Position numbers and translations under genes: made by a program
Shown here: one piece after another, positions 37,399 through 44,460 of the stretch
Numbering within the stretch: the first letter of the stretch is position 1
How the letters are laid out: the number at the start of each line of letters is the position of its first letter
The notes under the pieces: generated by a model
The model's database searches: none
What the model was told of the DNA's origin: nothing
The model's input: the letters and a program-made list of their open reading frames with translations, nothing else
Source: Clostridia bacterium
GTDB taxonomy: Bacteria; Bacillota; Clostridia; Oscillospirales; CAG-272
Direction of reading: 5' to 3'
Assembly: GCA_017937845.1 (NCBI GenBank)
Contig: JAGBCV010000030.1
Span: 1 to 44,460, forward strand
Length of the DNA stretch: 44,460 nt

Positions 37399-37440
37399 AA
37401 AAGCGAAGCTTTTGTACCTTTTCTCTCTTCACTCTTCTCT
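37399..37440. repeat. AAAAGCGAAGCTTTTG / CTCTTCACTCTTCTCT repeat, copy 3
   Basis: Matches 28813-28852 with small changes. Its right part overlaps the last codons and stop of the acyltransferase gene: the final Glu-Glu-stop is read from the CACTCTTC segment. Confidence 0.65.
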
Positions 37441-37950
37441 CGTTTTGACGACTCTCGCAGGGTTTCCGACCGCGACCGACATCGGCGGGATCTCCCCCGA
37501 AACGACCGCACCCGCGCCGATCACAGAGCCGCTTCCGATCTTCGCCCCGGGCAAAAGCACGACCCTTGCACCAAGCCAAACGTCATCACCGATGATGACG
37601 GGCAAAATATCCGTTTCTCCCTGCTCTCGCATGGGAATATCCACGCGGTCAAAGCAGTGATTTTTGGTGAAGATCATACATTCGGGACCCATCATCACGT
37701 CATTTCCGATGACAGCTCCCGTTTCAATGTAGGAGCGAACACCAAGCGCGGAATCATTTCCGATGCGAATATCCGATGCAAAGACTGCGCCTTTTTCAAT
37801 ATTGACGCGCTCACCGATTTCTGTACAGATGCGTTTTGCGGCAAAATAACGCAGTTTTCTGCCCAAAAATCCGCATTTTGACGTGGAAACGGGCAAATTT
37901 TTTGCAAAAAGATAGAGTCCTCTGCCAAATATACGCGAAAGTCTTTTCAT
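37429..37950 (-). CDS. hexapeptide-repeat acetyltransferase
   Basis: 173-aa left-handed beta-helix acyltransferase of the maltose/serine O-acetyltransferase superfamily. Hexapeptide turns run from about residue 45 ('IGERVNIEKGAVFASDIRIGNDSALGVRSYIETGAVIGNDVMMGP'), the loop 'FTKNHCFDRVDIP' has the catalytic His, and 'GDDVWLGARVVLLPGAKIGSGSVIGAGAVVSGEIPPMSVAVGNPARVV' is the coenzyme A end. Probably O-acetylates a sugar of the surface polymer. Its ATG overlaps the stop of the upstream membrane-protein gene by 4 nt (ATGA), so the two are translationally coupled. Confidence 0.9.
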   Translation of the reverse strand: MKRLSRIFGRGLYLFAKNLPVSTSKCGFLGRKLRYFAAKRICTEIGERVNIEKGAVFASDIRIGNDSALGVRSYIETGAVIGNDVMMGPECMIFTKNHCFDRVDIPMREQGETDILPVIIGDDVWLGARVVLLPGAKIGSGSVIGAGAVVSGEIPPMSVAVGNPARVVKTREE

Positions 37951-39230
37951 ACGCTACGCCTCCTTGTATCCTCATATTTCAAAGGGTCAGATATCATCAC
38001 GACCGCGACAAACGGAAAAAATGCCGTCAGCGATGCCCCCGCAGGCACGGAGCAGGACATCACGAAAACCGTCAAAAACGGTGCAAAGCGTTCCCCTTTC
38101 AGACAAAATCCGATATTTTTCGCCCAAAAATAAAAAAATCCACATGCAAAAAACGCGCCGCATATCCCAAGTCCGAAAAGATACTGCAACGCTGTGAAAT
38201 GTACGTTGGTCTGAAACAGCCCAACACCAAACAAAAAGCTCTCCGCCGTCGAGAGCCATTCCCCAAGCCACCTGTCAATAAGCTCCAAGCGTCCGTTTGC
38301 GTTTCGGAGATCCGACATGGAAAAACGGTCAAGAAGCGTTTGAAAGAGCGAAGAAAACCGCGAAGAAATGACACCATATCCCAAAACCGCGCATAAGCCA
38401 AGCGCACAAAGACAATCCAAAAGCCCTTTCGGTGTTTTTCCGCAAAGAAAAAGCTCACAGCATATCAGCAAAAACAGACAAACGAAAAATGCGCGCGAAA
38501 GTCCGATCAAGCCCAAAAACATAAGCGGGATCAAAAGCAGCACCGAAACAAGCGTTTCCCACCTCATGATGCCCTTTACAAAATCGCGCCGTATCGCCTC
38601 CGCCTCCAAGGCAATACCGCCAAGACAATGAAAGCCGAGAAAATTCGGGTCTATCGTCATTCGCATACCGCCCTCGCCATAGATATCGCCAAAGCGGATC
38701 TCTCCCGAAAAAATCGCGGAAAAGGAATATTCTCCCGCATAAACGGAAAGCGCGGCAAAGCCGACAAGCGCCGTCCCAAGGGCATACAAAGTCAAAGCAT
38801 GACGCGCGGAAAAATCAATTTTCAGCTCCGAAAGCAGAAAAAGCAAGCAGATCTCCATACAAATGGCATAATGATAGACCGAGGTATACCCTTTTATGAA
38901 ATTTTGCACGAACAAAAACACGATGAAGCCCAAAGCAAAGACCGCAAGCGGTACGGCGACCTCACGCCGTTTTCGTTCATGATAGAACGAAGCCCCAAGG
39001 CGAACGAGAAAAAAGATCGTCAAATAATTCCCCGGCAAGCCCGCATACAGGGGCACGAGAAAGAAAAGAAAAAGCGCGACGTGCTCCGTTTTCATCAAAA
39101 CAAGCGCACTCACGCAAATCAAAAGAAATATATATTTGGAAACGGAAACCCCCAAAACGTCACGCAAGACCACAAAAAATCCCACCCCGATGCACGATAC
39201 GGGCAAGATATATCTGCGCACATATGTCAT
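37947..39230 (-). CDS. O-antigen ligase/polymerase-like membrane protein
   Basis: About 427 aa with 10 or more hydrophobic helices and a larger extracytoplasmic loop near the centre ('GEIRFGDIYGEGGMRMTIDPNFLGFHCLGG'), the layout of Wzy/WaaL proteins. 'MTIDPNFLGFHCL' recalls the 'DPN..a..l..a' stretch of O-antigen ligases, and 'GRLELIDRWLGEWLSTAESFLFGVGLFQTNVHF' the 'GR...W......p..G.G......H' loop. Likely joins or polymerises surface glycan units. ATG at 39230 preferred: GAGGAG lies 8 nt upstream. First gene of a group running to the CDP-glycerol transferase, from a perfect promoter. Confidence 0.82.
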   Translation of the reverse strand: MTYVRRYILPVSCIGVGFFVVLRDVLGVSVSKYIFLLICVSALVLMKTEHVALFLFFLVPLYAGLPGNYLTIFFLVRLGASFYHERKRREVAVPLAVFALGFIVFLFVQNFIKGYTSVYHYAICMEICLLFLLSELKIDFSARHALTLYALGTALVGFAALSVYAGEYSFSAIFSGEIRFGDIYGEGGMRMTIDPNFLGFHCLGGIALEAEAIRRDFVKGIMRWETLVSVLLLIPLMFLGLIGLSRAFFVCLFLLICCELFLCGKTPKGLLDCLCALGLCAVLGYGVISSRFSSLFQTLLDRFSMSDLRNANGRLELIDRWLGEWLSTAESFLFGVGLFQTNVHFTALQYLFGLGICGAFFACGFFYFWAKNIGFCLKGERFAPFLTVFVMSCSVPAGASLTAFFPFVAVVMISDPLKYEDTRRRSV

Positions 39231-39292
39231 TTTGGTGTCTCCTCTTTCCTCAAATGCTCGTATTTTATCCAAATTAACGATGGAATATAAGC

Positions 39293-39321
39293 ATTATAAC
39301 AAAGGCGCATGTATCTGTCAA
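39293..39321 (-). promoter_or_regulatory. consensus promoter of the surface-polysaccharide operon
   Basis: Minus strand: -35 TTGACA (39316-39321), 17-bp spacer, -10 TATAAT (39293-39298). Start near 39286, leader about 55 nt. Confidence 0.9.
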
Positions 39322-39370
39322 GATGATATGCGGAAAAAATGAGGCAGTATAGATAAAAAGTTGCACAAAA

Positions 39371-39494
39371 GCCTTCTCCTGTGGGAGAAGGTGTCAGCCG
39401 CACGGCTGACGGATGAGGAGTTTTTTCGGATCTTTGACACCTCATCCGTCTTTTTGCTACGCAAAAATCCACCTTCCCCTCAAGGGGAAGACTC
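39371..39494. repeat. long imperfect inverted intergenic repeat, copy 3
   Basis: GCCTTCTCCTGTGGGAGAAGG, GTCAGCCGCACGGCTGAC, GGATGAGG, then CCTCATCC, GCTACGCAAAAATCCACC, CTTCCCCTCAAGGGGAAG. GGATGAGG and CCTCATCC pair, making a long stem. Fills most of the 331-bp gap between chrA and the polysaccharide promoter; no gene is seen there. Confidence 0.75.
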
Positions 39495-39561
39495 AGATCG
39501 CTCTCTTCTACCACCTTGCCTCCGCTTCGCTACTTTCAAGGAGAAATACCTCAAAAAGCCC

Positions 39562-40134
39562 TCAAGCCCCATAGAAGATCATGCCCAGCCCCGCGGAAAG
39601 CAAGATCAGCAAGATCGGAGAGGGCTTTTTCTTTTTGAGCTTCTGCCAAACGAAAGCAAACACCGCCAAAAGCGCAAAAATAAGAAGTCCGCGAAAATCA
39701 AGCGTCGGTGTATCGGAAAGCTTGGAAAAGCCGATGAGATTGCTCAAAAACATCGTCACTGCCGTTGCCAAGATCAGCCCCACGACGCAAGGACGGACAC
39801 CGCCCAAAAACGCCTTGACACCGCCGTATTTCAAGAAATTACGAATAAGCGCCGCGATCAGCAAAATGATGATAAAAGACGGCAAGATCACGCCAAGCGT
39901 CGCCGAGAACGACCCCAATATACCGCCCTGCGAGGAGCCGATAAAGGTCGCCATATTGACCGCGATCGGACCCGGGGTGGACTCGGAAACCGCGATCATA
40001 TTGAGAAGCGCCTCCTCGGTCAGCCAGCCGTGCGACAGAACCTTTTCGCGGATGAGAGAGATCATGCCGTAGCCGCCGCCAAAGGAAACCGCGCCGATCT
40101 CCAAAAAGGTCAAAAATAACTGCAAGTATATCAT
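39562..40134 (-). CDS. ChrA-type transporter subunit (second of pair)
   Basis: 190-aa half-length CHR protein with 5-6 membrane helices. 'AVSFGGGYGMISLIREKVL', 'WLTEEALLNMIAVSESTPGPIAVNMATFIG' and 'GGVRPCVVGLI' are the CHR motifs. Pairs of short CHR proteins work together and in some bacteria export chromate; many in anaerobes have no proven substrate. The ATG overlaps the stop of the upstream half by 4 nt. The two halves insert in opposite orientation in studied pairs (family knowledge). Confidence 0.9.
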   Translation of the reverse strand: MIYLQLFLTFLEIGAVSFGGGYGMISLIREKVLSHGWLTEEALLNMIAVSESTPGPIAVNMATFIGSSQGGILGSFSATLGVILPSFIIILLIAALIRNFLKYGGVKAFLGGVRPCVVGLILATAVTMFLSNLIGFSKLSDTPTLDFRGLLIFALLAVFAFVWQKLKKKKPSPILLILLSAGLGMIFYGA

Positions 40135-40703
40135 TTCGTTTCCTCCTTACCGCAAAGCTTGGAAAGCAAATAGCAAAATACGCCGACTGCACCGCAAATG
40201 AGGATATAAAATATCGTGGAAAACGCAACGGCAAAGACGGAAAACAAAATCATAAAGCCCATGACAAGTCCCAAAACGATGAAATTGAACGCCTTTTTTT
40301 CAAGTCCCTTCAGCATTTTGATGCCTGCGGAAAAAATGAGATAGATGACGCAGACCTGAATCCCCTTGAACGCATACGCCACATAAGTCAGCGACAAAAA
40401 CGCATCGAAAAAGAGGGATATTACGTAAATGATAAAAAAGGACGGGATACAAACGCCGAGCGTCGCCATAAGAGAGCCGAGAACCCCTGCGGTCTTATAG
40501 CCGATATAGGTCGCGGAATTGATGGCGATCGGTCCCGGTGTGGATTCCGCTATCGCAACCATATCGAGAAATTCTTCCTTTTCCAGCCATTTCTTTTGGC
40601 TGACGAACTCATTTTCCAAAAGCGCGATCATCGCATAACCGCCGCCAAAGGTGAAAAGTCCGATCTTCAGCATCGTAAAAAATAAATTCCAATATTTTTT
40701 CAT
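40131..40703 (-). CDS. ChrA-type transporter subunit (first of pair)
   Basis: 190-aa partner of the downstream CHR protein. 'GLFTFGGGYAMIALLENEFV', 'WLEKEEFLDMVAIAESTPGPIAINSATYIGYKTAG' and 'KGIQVCVIYLIFSAGI' are the same motifs as in the second half; the two are clear paralogues. GGAAGGATTC precedes the ATG. Upstream lies the A-B-A'-B' repeat and no evident promoter. Confidence 0.9.
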   Translation of the reverse strand: MKKYWNLFFTMLKIGLFTFGGGYAMIALLENEFVSQKKWLEKEEFLDMVAIAESTPGPIAINSATYIGYKTAGVLGSLMATLGVCIPSFFIIYVISLFFDAFLSLTYVAYAFKGIQVCVIYLIFSAGIKMLKGLEKKAFNFIVLGLVMGFMILFSVFAVAFSTIFYILICGAVGVFCYLLSKLCGKEETK

Positions 40704-40741
40704 AAGAATCCTTCCAAAACTTCACAAAAATCTCCCCCGCC

Positions 40742-40841
40742 GTCATCTTGAGCGAAGCCATGCCGAGATTCCGCTGTGCGATTTTGCTTACGCAAAATTT
40801 CGACTTCGTGCTTCGCACTTCGCTCAGAATGACGGCATGGC
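40742..40841. repeat. A-B-A'-B' structured repeat, copy 2
   Basis: A (40742-40754, GTCATCTTGAGCG) with A' (40821-40833, CGCTCAGAATGAC); B (40757-40764, GCCATGCC) with B' (40834-40841, GGCATGGC), perfect over 8 bp though different from ACACCGCC/GGCGGTGT in copy 1. The inner GCGATTTTGCTTACGC and CGACTTCGTGCTTCGCACT match copy 1 in place and in hairpin form. Confidence 0.75.
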
Positions 40842-40850
40842 GTAGTCGAA

Positions 40851-40878
40851 ACCCGTAGGGCGAGCGATTTATCGCTCG
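40851..40878. repeat. CGTAGGGCG-led palindrome, arm variant
   Basis: CGTAGGG then CGAGCGA, loop TTTA, TCGCTCG. Same lead-in as the GGCGGGATG repeats but with different complementary arms. It touches the A-B-A'-B' repeat. Confidence 0.5.
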
Positions 40879-40920
40879 GATCTAACGGCGGAAACGTATA
40901 CGTTTCGATGGGACAATGAG

Positions 40921-41607
40921 CTATACCCCGTATTTTAATTTCACCCGTTCGAGTTTTTCTCCGAACGGTCTTGCAAAAAGAAACAGAAATATCACGTTCG
41001 ATACCGCATAAAGGAGCGTATGCGGAAGCGCCGTCAGCATCTTCGCAAGATAGACCTCAACGGAAAATCCGCCAAGCTCCCAAAGCACCGTCCAGATATC
41101 CATGACGAGCGAATACAAAATACCCGAGAAAAACGCATACGCATAGAGCATCATACGGCTTTTTTTCAAAGGCTTTTCCATCGCACCCGCCGCAAAGCCG
41201 AGAATCCCCCACGCAAACATCTGAAACGGCGTCCAAGGTCCTTGTCCGAAATAAAAATTCGAAATGAGCGCAGAAAAAGAACCTGTCAGAAATCCCGCCT
41301 CCGCGCCGAAATACATTCCCGCAATCACCGCAAACGCCGTGACAGGCTTGAAAAGCGGAAAAAATCTGCCGACGACAGAAAGCGCGATCATCACGGAAAT
41401 CAGGATAAGCCGTCTTGTTCCCGTTTTTTTACGGTCGAAACCGCAAAGAAAAAGGATAACGGAAAGCATCGCCACCAGCACCGAAACAAAGGCGTGCGCC
41501 TTTTCGTCAAAGACGAATATGCCGAGCATCACGGCGCAAGGCATCAAAAGCAGCGGTATCAGCACGCGAAGAACGCTTCGCGCCGTTTTATTTTGAATCA
41601 CGATCAT
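40921..41607 (-). CDS. ECF transporter substrate-binding S component
   Basis: 228 aa, five to six membrane helices. After two N-terminal helices, 'RRLILISVMIALSVVGRFFPLFKPVTAFAVIAGMYFGAEAGFLTGSFSALISNFYFGQGPWTPFQMFAWGILGF' has the helix 1 to 4 layout of EcfS proteins, with the substrate loop after the first core helix. Substrate not deducible: no riboswitch or vitamin gene is adjacent. ATG at 41607 overlaps the ATPase stop codon (ATGA) and has GGGAGAAA upstream. Last gene of ecfT-ecfA-ecfS. The added N-terminal helix pair is larger than in the minimal S components. Confidence 0.85.
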   Translation of the reverse strand: MIVIQNKTARSVLRVLIPLLLMPCAVMLGIFVFDEKAHAFVSVLVAMLSVILFLCGFDRKKTGTRRLILISVMIALSVVGRFFPLFKPVTAFAVIAGMYFGAEAGFLTGSFSALISNFYFGQGPWTPFQMFAWGILGFAAGAMEKPLKKSRMMLYAYAFFSGILYSLVMDIWTVLWELGGFSVEVYLAKMLTALPHTLLYAVSNVIFLFLFARPFGEKLERVKLKYGV

Positions 41608-43232
41608 CGTTTTCTCCCATTCTGCTCGCAAAGAAAGAGGATATCCTCCTCTGTGACGGCGTTTTCATAATATCCGCGCGTCATACGGCTTGCTGAGGTC
41701 GTATAGAAATGATTTTCCGCAAAAAATCTTCTCGGTGTTTCCGCGCAAACGATGCTTCCGCGGAAAAAAAGCGCTGTTCTGTCCGCAAGACCTGCGGCAA
41801 ATTCCACGTCATGTGTGACCGCAACGATGGTAACGCCCGACGCCTTCAAATCCTTCAAAATGCCGATGACACGCGCCTTTGCCGAAGCGTCGAGCCCTTT
41901 GGTCGGCTCGTCCAAAAGTAAAAGCCTCGGCTTTCCTGCAAGCACCTTGGCAAGCGCGACGAGTTGCCGCTCCCCACCGCTTACATCATACGGATGACGA
42001 TGCAAAAGAGGCGAAAGGTCATACGGAAGCGCGGAAATATCCACGCCCGCATCGAAAAGCTCCTCTCGGACGGTATTCCGCAAAAAGACCGTCTGCACGT
42101 CCTGCGGAAGAAGCGCCAGACATTCTTTATAAAGCGTACCGTTTTTATAATCCTTGATTTTTTTGCCGAACACGCGGACATCTCCATGATACGGCGTAAA
42201 AAGCCCCGATGCGATGGAAAGCGTCGTCGTTTTGCCCGAGCCGTTGCCGCCCAAAATACAAAAGATCTCGTTTTCATATACGTCAAAGTCAAGATCGGTG
42301 AGGATATCCTCGCCGTTTTTTTCATATCGGAAATAGATGTGGCGAAACGAAAGCGCTTTCTCCTTGGCGGGCTCATATGGTATTTCAGGGACGTCACGAA
42401 GTGTATTTCCGTAGTTTTTTTCGAGGAACATTCTACCCTCGCGGATATCCAAGGGCGCGTCGCCCTCATAGCCGAGCTTATGCGAAAGGCGTACCGCAAA
42501 AGGCATTCCCCAAAAAAGCGAGGGATGTTCACGGAGCTGTGCGACGGCTTTTTTCGGCATATCCATCGCAAGAAGCGCGCCGTTTTCCATCACCATCAAG
42601 CGGTCGCAAAGGGGAATGACCTCCTCCAAGCGATGCTCGATCAGCAAAATCGTCAGACCAAGCTCACGATTGAGCTTTTTCAGCGTTGCGATAAAATCCG
42701 ACGCCGTGATGGGGTCAAGCTGTGCCGTCGGTTCGTCAAGAAGCAAAAGCTTTGGTTGCATGACCATGACGGAGGCGAGATTCAAAAGCTGTTTTTGTCC
42801 GCCCGAAAGCGCGGAAACGTCGGAAAGAAACCAATCCTCGATTCCAAAATAACTTGCCATCTCCGCGACGCGGCGGCGAATGACCCCTTGGGGAACGTTT
42901 TGATTTTCCAGTCCAAAGGCAAGCTCATGCCATACCTTATCGGTCACGATCTGCTCCTCGGGCTGCTGCATCACGTAGCCGATCAGAGAAGCCGAATCCT
43001 TTGCCGAAAGACCTTCGAGCGGTTTGCCGTCAAAGAAGATCTCTCCCGTTTTTTCGCCCATCGGAGAAAGCTCACGCTTGAGCAGGCGAAGAAGCGTGGA
43101 TTTTCCGCATCCCGTCGCACCGCAAAGCACGATAAATTCCCCATTTTCTATGTCAAACGAGATATCATGCAAGGCCTCCCCCTGCTCCGTGGCATAGGTG
43201 AAGCTCAGATTTTTGACCGTAAGAAGTGCCAT
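41604..43232 (-). CDS. ECF transporter double ATPase (fused EcfA-EcfA')
   Basis: 542 aa with two ABC ATPase domains in one chain. Domain 1: Walker A 'GATGCGKST' (38-46), signature 'LSGGQKQLLNLA', Walker B 'LLLLDEPTAQLDP'. Domain 2 (from about 292): Walker A 'GGNGSGKTT', signature 'VSGGERQLVALAKVL', Walker B 'LLLLDEPTKGLDA'. It powers import of a vitamin or similar micronutrient with EcfT and the S component. Most Bacillota have separate EcfA1 and EcfA2; the fused form is typical of dedicated (group I-like) transporters. ATG at 43232 (GGAGG 10 nt upstream) overlaps the end of ecfT by 28 nt. Confidence 0.93.
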   Translation of the reverse strand: MALLTVKNLSFTYATEQGEALHDISFDIENGEFIVLCGATGCGKSTLLRLLKRELSPMGEKTGEIFFDGKPLEGLSAKDSASLIGYVMQQPEEQIVTDKVWHELAFGLENQNVPQGVIRRRVAEMASYFGIEDWFLSDVSALSGGQKQLLNLASVMVMQPKLLLLDEPTAQLDPITASDFIATLKKLNRELGLTILLIEHRLEEVIPLCDRLMVMENGALLAMDMPKKAVAQLREHPSLFWGMPFAVRLSHKLGYEGDAPLDIREGRMFLEKNYGNTLRDVPEIPYEPAKEKALSFRHIYFRYEKNGEDILTDLDFDVYENEIFCILGGNGSGKTTTLSIASGLFTPYHGDVRVFGKKIKDYKNGTLYKECLALLPQDVQTVFLRNTVREELFDAGVDISALPYDLSPLLHRHPYDVSGGERQLVALAKVLAGKPRLLLLDEPTKGLDASAKARVIGILKDLKASGVTIVAVTHDVEFAAGLADRTALFFRGSIVCAETPRRFFAENHFYTTSASRMTRGYYENAVTEEDILFLCEQNGRKR

Positions 43233-44083
43233 TTGATGCGTTCCTCCATTTCCAAAGCCGTAGGCAAACATGCCAAAATACCGTATGCCGTATAGGTCAA
43301 AACGGCAAAAATTGAAGATTCATGCGGTATGATCGCAGGATAAAAGACGAAATCCACTGCGCCCGCCGCAAGCCCCGAAAGCGTCATACCGAGAAGCAAA
43401 AGTATCATCGAAAGCAATATGCCGTCCGAAGCATGAAAACGGAAGATGGCAAAGCTCGTACGCTTGCCGATGCCGTAGCCTCTCGCCTCCATGCTGTCTG
43501 CGGTATGGATACCGTTTTCCAGCGCCCACGTCACCATGATGGAAAAAATACGGACCTCACCGCGAATCTTATCGATCAGCGTACCGTCCTTATAAAGTCC
43601 GAGAGCCTTTTGGCTCATGCGGATCGCTTTCATGCGCTTGCCAAACAGGGGAACGTAGCGAAGCGCCATGGAAAGAAGCAGGGCAAGCTTTGCGGAAAAT
43701 CTGCCGAAAATATAGAGATATTTATCGCTTGTCATCATCTGCGAAAGCAAGCGAAACCAATACAAAACGGAAACCGTCATCAGCCCCGCCATGATCCCGT
43801 AAAAAACAGCTTCCCACGTAACGGGGTTGCCGTTCAGCACGAAAAGCACCGTAACACCGTTATGCTGAAAGAGGGGATTCACGAGTGCGATGACCAAAAA
43901 AAGCGCGAAAAAAAGCAGATGAGAACGCGCATTTTTCACGCCGTTTTTCACGAAGAAAAGCGCAAGCGCACCTGCAAGCGAAAGCATCAGCATGATGGGA
44001 TTCATGCTGAACATGGCAGGAAGCGTTACGGCGAGAAAATACGAAAAGGTGAGGATGGGGTTTTGGTTTTCTATGGAGTTCAC
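43205..44083 (-). CDS. ECF transporter transmembrane T component
   Basis: 292 aa, GTG start with AAAGGAGAA upstream. Hydrophobic helices at the N-terminus, a cytoplasmic coupling region with 'SALRY'-like 'SMALRYVPLFGKRMKAIRMSQKALGL' and the conserved 'SMEARGYG' motif that grips the ATPases, then two C-terminal helices. Couples ATP hydrolysis to the S component. First gene of the operon, in the order T-A-S; no strong promoter is visible, but two tandem ACGATATCA units and hairpins lie just upstream. Confidence 0.92.
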   Translation of the reverse strand: MNSIENQNPILTFSYFLAVTLPAMFSMNPIMLMLSLAGALALFFVKNGVKNARSHLLFFALFLVIALVNPLFQHNGVTVLFVLNGNPVTWEAVFYGIMAGLMTVSVLYWFRLLSQMMTSDKYLYIFGRFSAKLALLLSMALRYVPLFGKRMKAIRMSQKALGLYKDGTLIDKIRGEVRIFSIMVTWALENGIHTADSMEARGYGIGKRTSFAIFRFHASDGILLSMILLLLGMTLSGLAAGAVDFVFYPAIIPHESSIFAVLTYTAYGILACLPTALEMEERIKWHFLRSKI

Positions 44084-44127
44084 GGTGCGTTCTCCTTTCT
44101 TTTTTTATTTTTTCTTTCGAGTTTTTG

Positions 44128-44147
44128 ACGATATCAACGATATCAAC
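44128..44147. repeat. tandem ACGATATCA repeat upstream of ecfT
   Basis: ACGATATCA at 44128-44136 and 44137-44145, followed by AC. Each unit holds the 6-bp palindrome GATATC. Located 45 bp upstream of the ecfT start codon; could be an operator, but no consensus is recognised. Confidence 0.4.
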
Positions 44148-44177
44148 TTTTTTCTTATTTTAAGAAAAAAGGAACGT

Positions 44178-44236
44178 GTACTTTTCTTGTACAAAACAAG
44201 AAAAGTACCAAAAGAAATTTGCAAGCGTTCCGCTTG
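44178..44236. repeat. double-hairpin intergenic element, copy 2
   Basis: GTACTTTTCTTG (44178-44189), 7-nt loop, exact complement 44197-44208, then CAAAAGAAATTTG, then CAAGCG / CGCTTG (44222-44227, 44231-44236) and ACC. Same order of parts as 6047-6111. It is preceded by one more A/T hairpin (TTTTTTCTTA/TAAGAAAAAA, about 44149-44170). From 44237 to the window end I see only short hairpins (for example GCATAAAC/GTTTATGC near 44288-44307, GGCGGTTG-type near 44338-44358) and no gene. Confidence 0.65.
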
Positions 44237-44460
44237 ACCGAAGCGCGAATGTTGAGTCTTAGCGCAATCGGCTCCCCGCACGGATTTTGCATAAACAAGT
44301 TTATGCAACCCTACGGTGGCTTCACCTCCGGGACATCACGGCGGAACAACCGCCGAACGAAAGCCGACATCTGAAATTCATGTTTGACGGCGCTTTAGCG
44401 CCGTTCGGCAAGCGCTTTTTGTAATGAGCGCGAGCACGCCCGCATACTATCAGCTTCGCC

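Noticed and set aside
44105..44308. Small minus-strand open frame at the right end
   Set aside because: It lies inside the double-hairpin repeat, has no ribosome binding site and encodes no recognisable domain.
44084..44460. Search for a cobalamin, riboflavin, thiamine or other vitamin riboswitch upstream of the ECF operon
   Set aside because: No conserved box of these RNAs was seen; the region is A/T runs, hairpins and repeats.

Overview
The window reads as a chromosomal segment of a low-to-mid GC Gram-positive bacterium, most likely an uncultured Clostridia-type member of the Bacillota from an animal gut. The inference rests on a WalR-WalK-YycH-YycI signalling operon, a two-subunit iron-sulfur L-serine dehydratase, many small lipoproteins with Bacillota-type lipoboxes, an ECF-type vitamin transporter, a CDP-glycerol transferase of the teichoic-acid family, consensus sigma-A promoters with 17-bp spacers, strong AGGAGG-like ribosome binding sites, and many short palindromic intergenic repeats. 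No outer-membrane genes are seen. Taxonomy is inference only. Almost all genes lie on the minus strand; the exceptions are a tRNA pair, a DUF4838 protein, an XRE regulator and RadC.

Layout. 1-3000: tRNA-Asp and tRNA-Val (minus), two paralogous repeat-domain lipoproteins (minus), a tRNA-Met/tRNA-Glu operon (plus) and a partial duplication of the tRNA-Glu 3' end that looks like an integration scar. 3000-7500: a DUF4838 protein, a lipoprotein placed directly behind the RNase P RNA gene, a one-pass membrane protein, and a GH27 alpha-galactosidase coupled to a tiny zinc-knuckle protein. 7600-9140: a compact cassette of an XRE regulator divergent from two unrecognised proteins, with two matching 19-bp operators in the shared promoter region. 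9150-12100: sdaAA, sdaAB and murA. 12280-17360: walR-walK-yycH-yycI. 17560-19530: a DUF3810 membrane metallopeptidase-like protein divergent from radC. 19870-23620: two lipoproteins with a nearly identical N-terminal domain and stalk but unrelated C-terminal modules (solute-binding versus BspA-like leucine-rich repeats).

23700-34780 is one purine operon transcribed purE-purF-purM-purN-purO-purH-purD-purL, from a perfect consensus promoter through a ZTP (pfl) riboswitch with a terminator expression platform. It differs from the textbook pathway in two ways. The last two steps use a formyltransferase-only PurH plus a PurO-type IMP cyclohydrolase instead of bifunctional PurH. The PurF homologue lacks the N-terminal catalytic cysteine of the glutaminase site. 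The ligand sensed by the riboswitch derives from the substrate of the split PurH, so control and enzymology fit together.

34800-39330 is a surface-polysaccharide group (O-antigen-ligase-like membrane protein, hexapeptide acyltransferase, CDP-glycerol transferase, UDP-GlcNAc 2-epimerase) starting at another perfect promoter. 39560-40700 is a ChrA/ChrA pair. 40920-44083 is an ECF transporter operon (EcfT, fused EcfA-EcfA, EcfS). The right end holds only repeats and hairpins.

Best candidates for something new: the Cys-less PurF and PurO/PurH arrangement under a ZTP switch; the small XRE cassette with twin operators; domain exchange between the two lipoproteins; a lipoprotein gene with no room for a promoter after rnpB; and dispersed repeats whose arms change in a compensatory way between copies.
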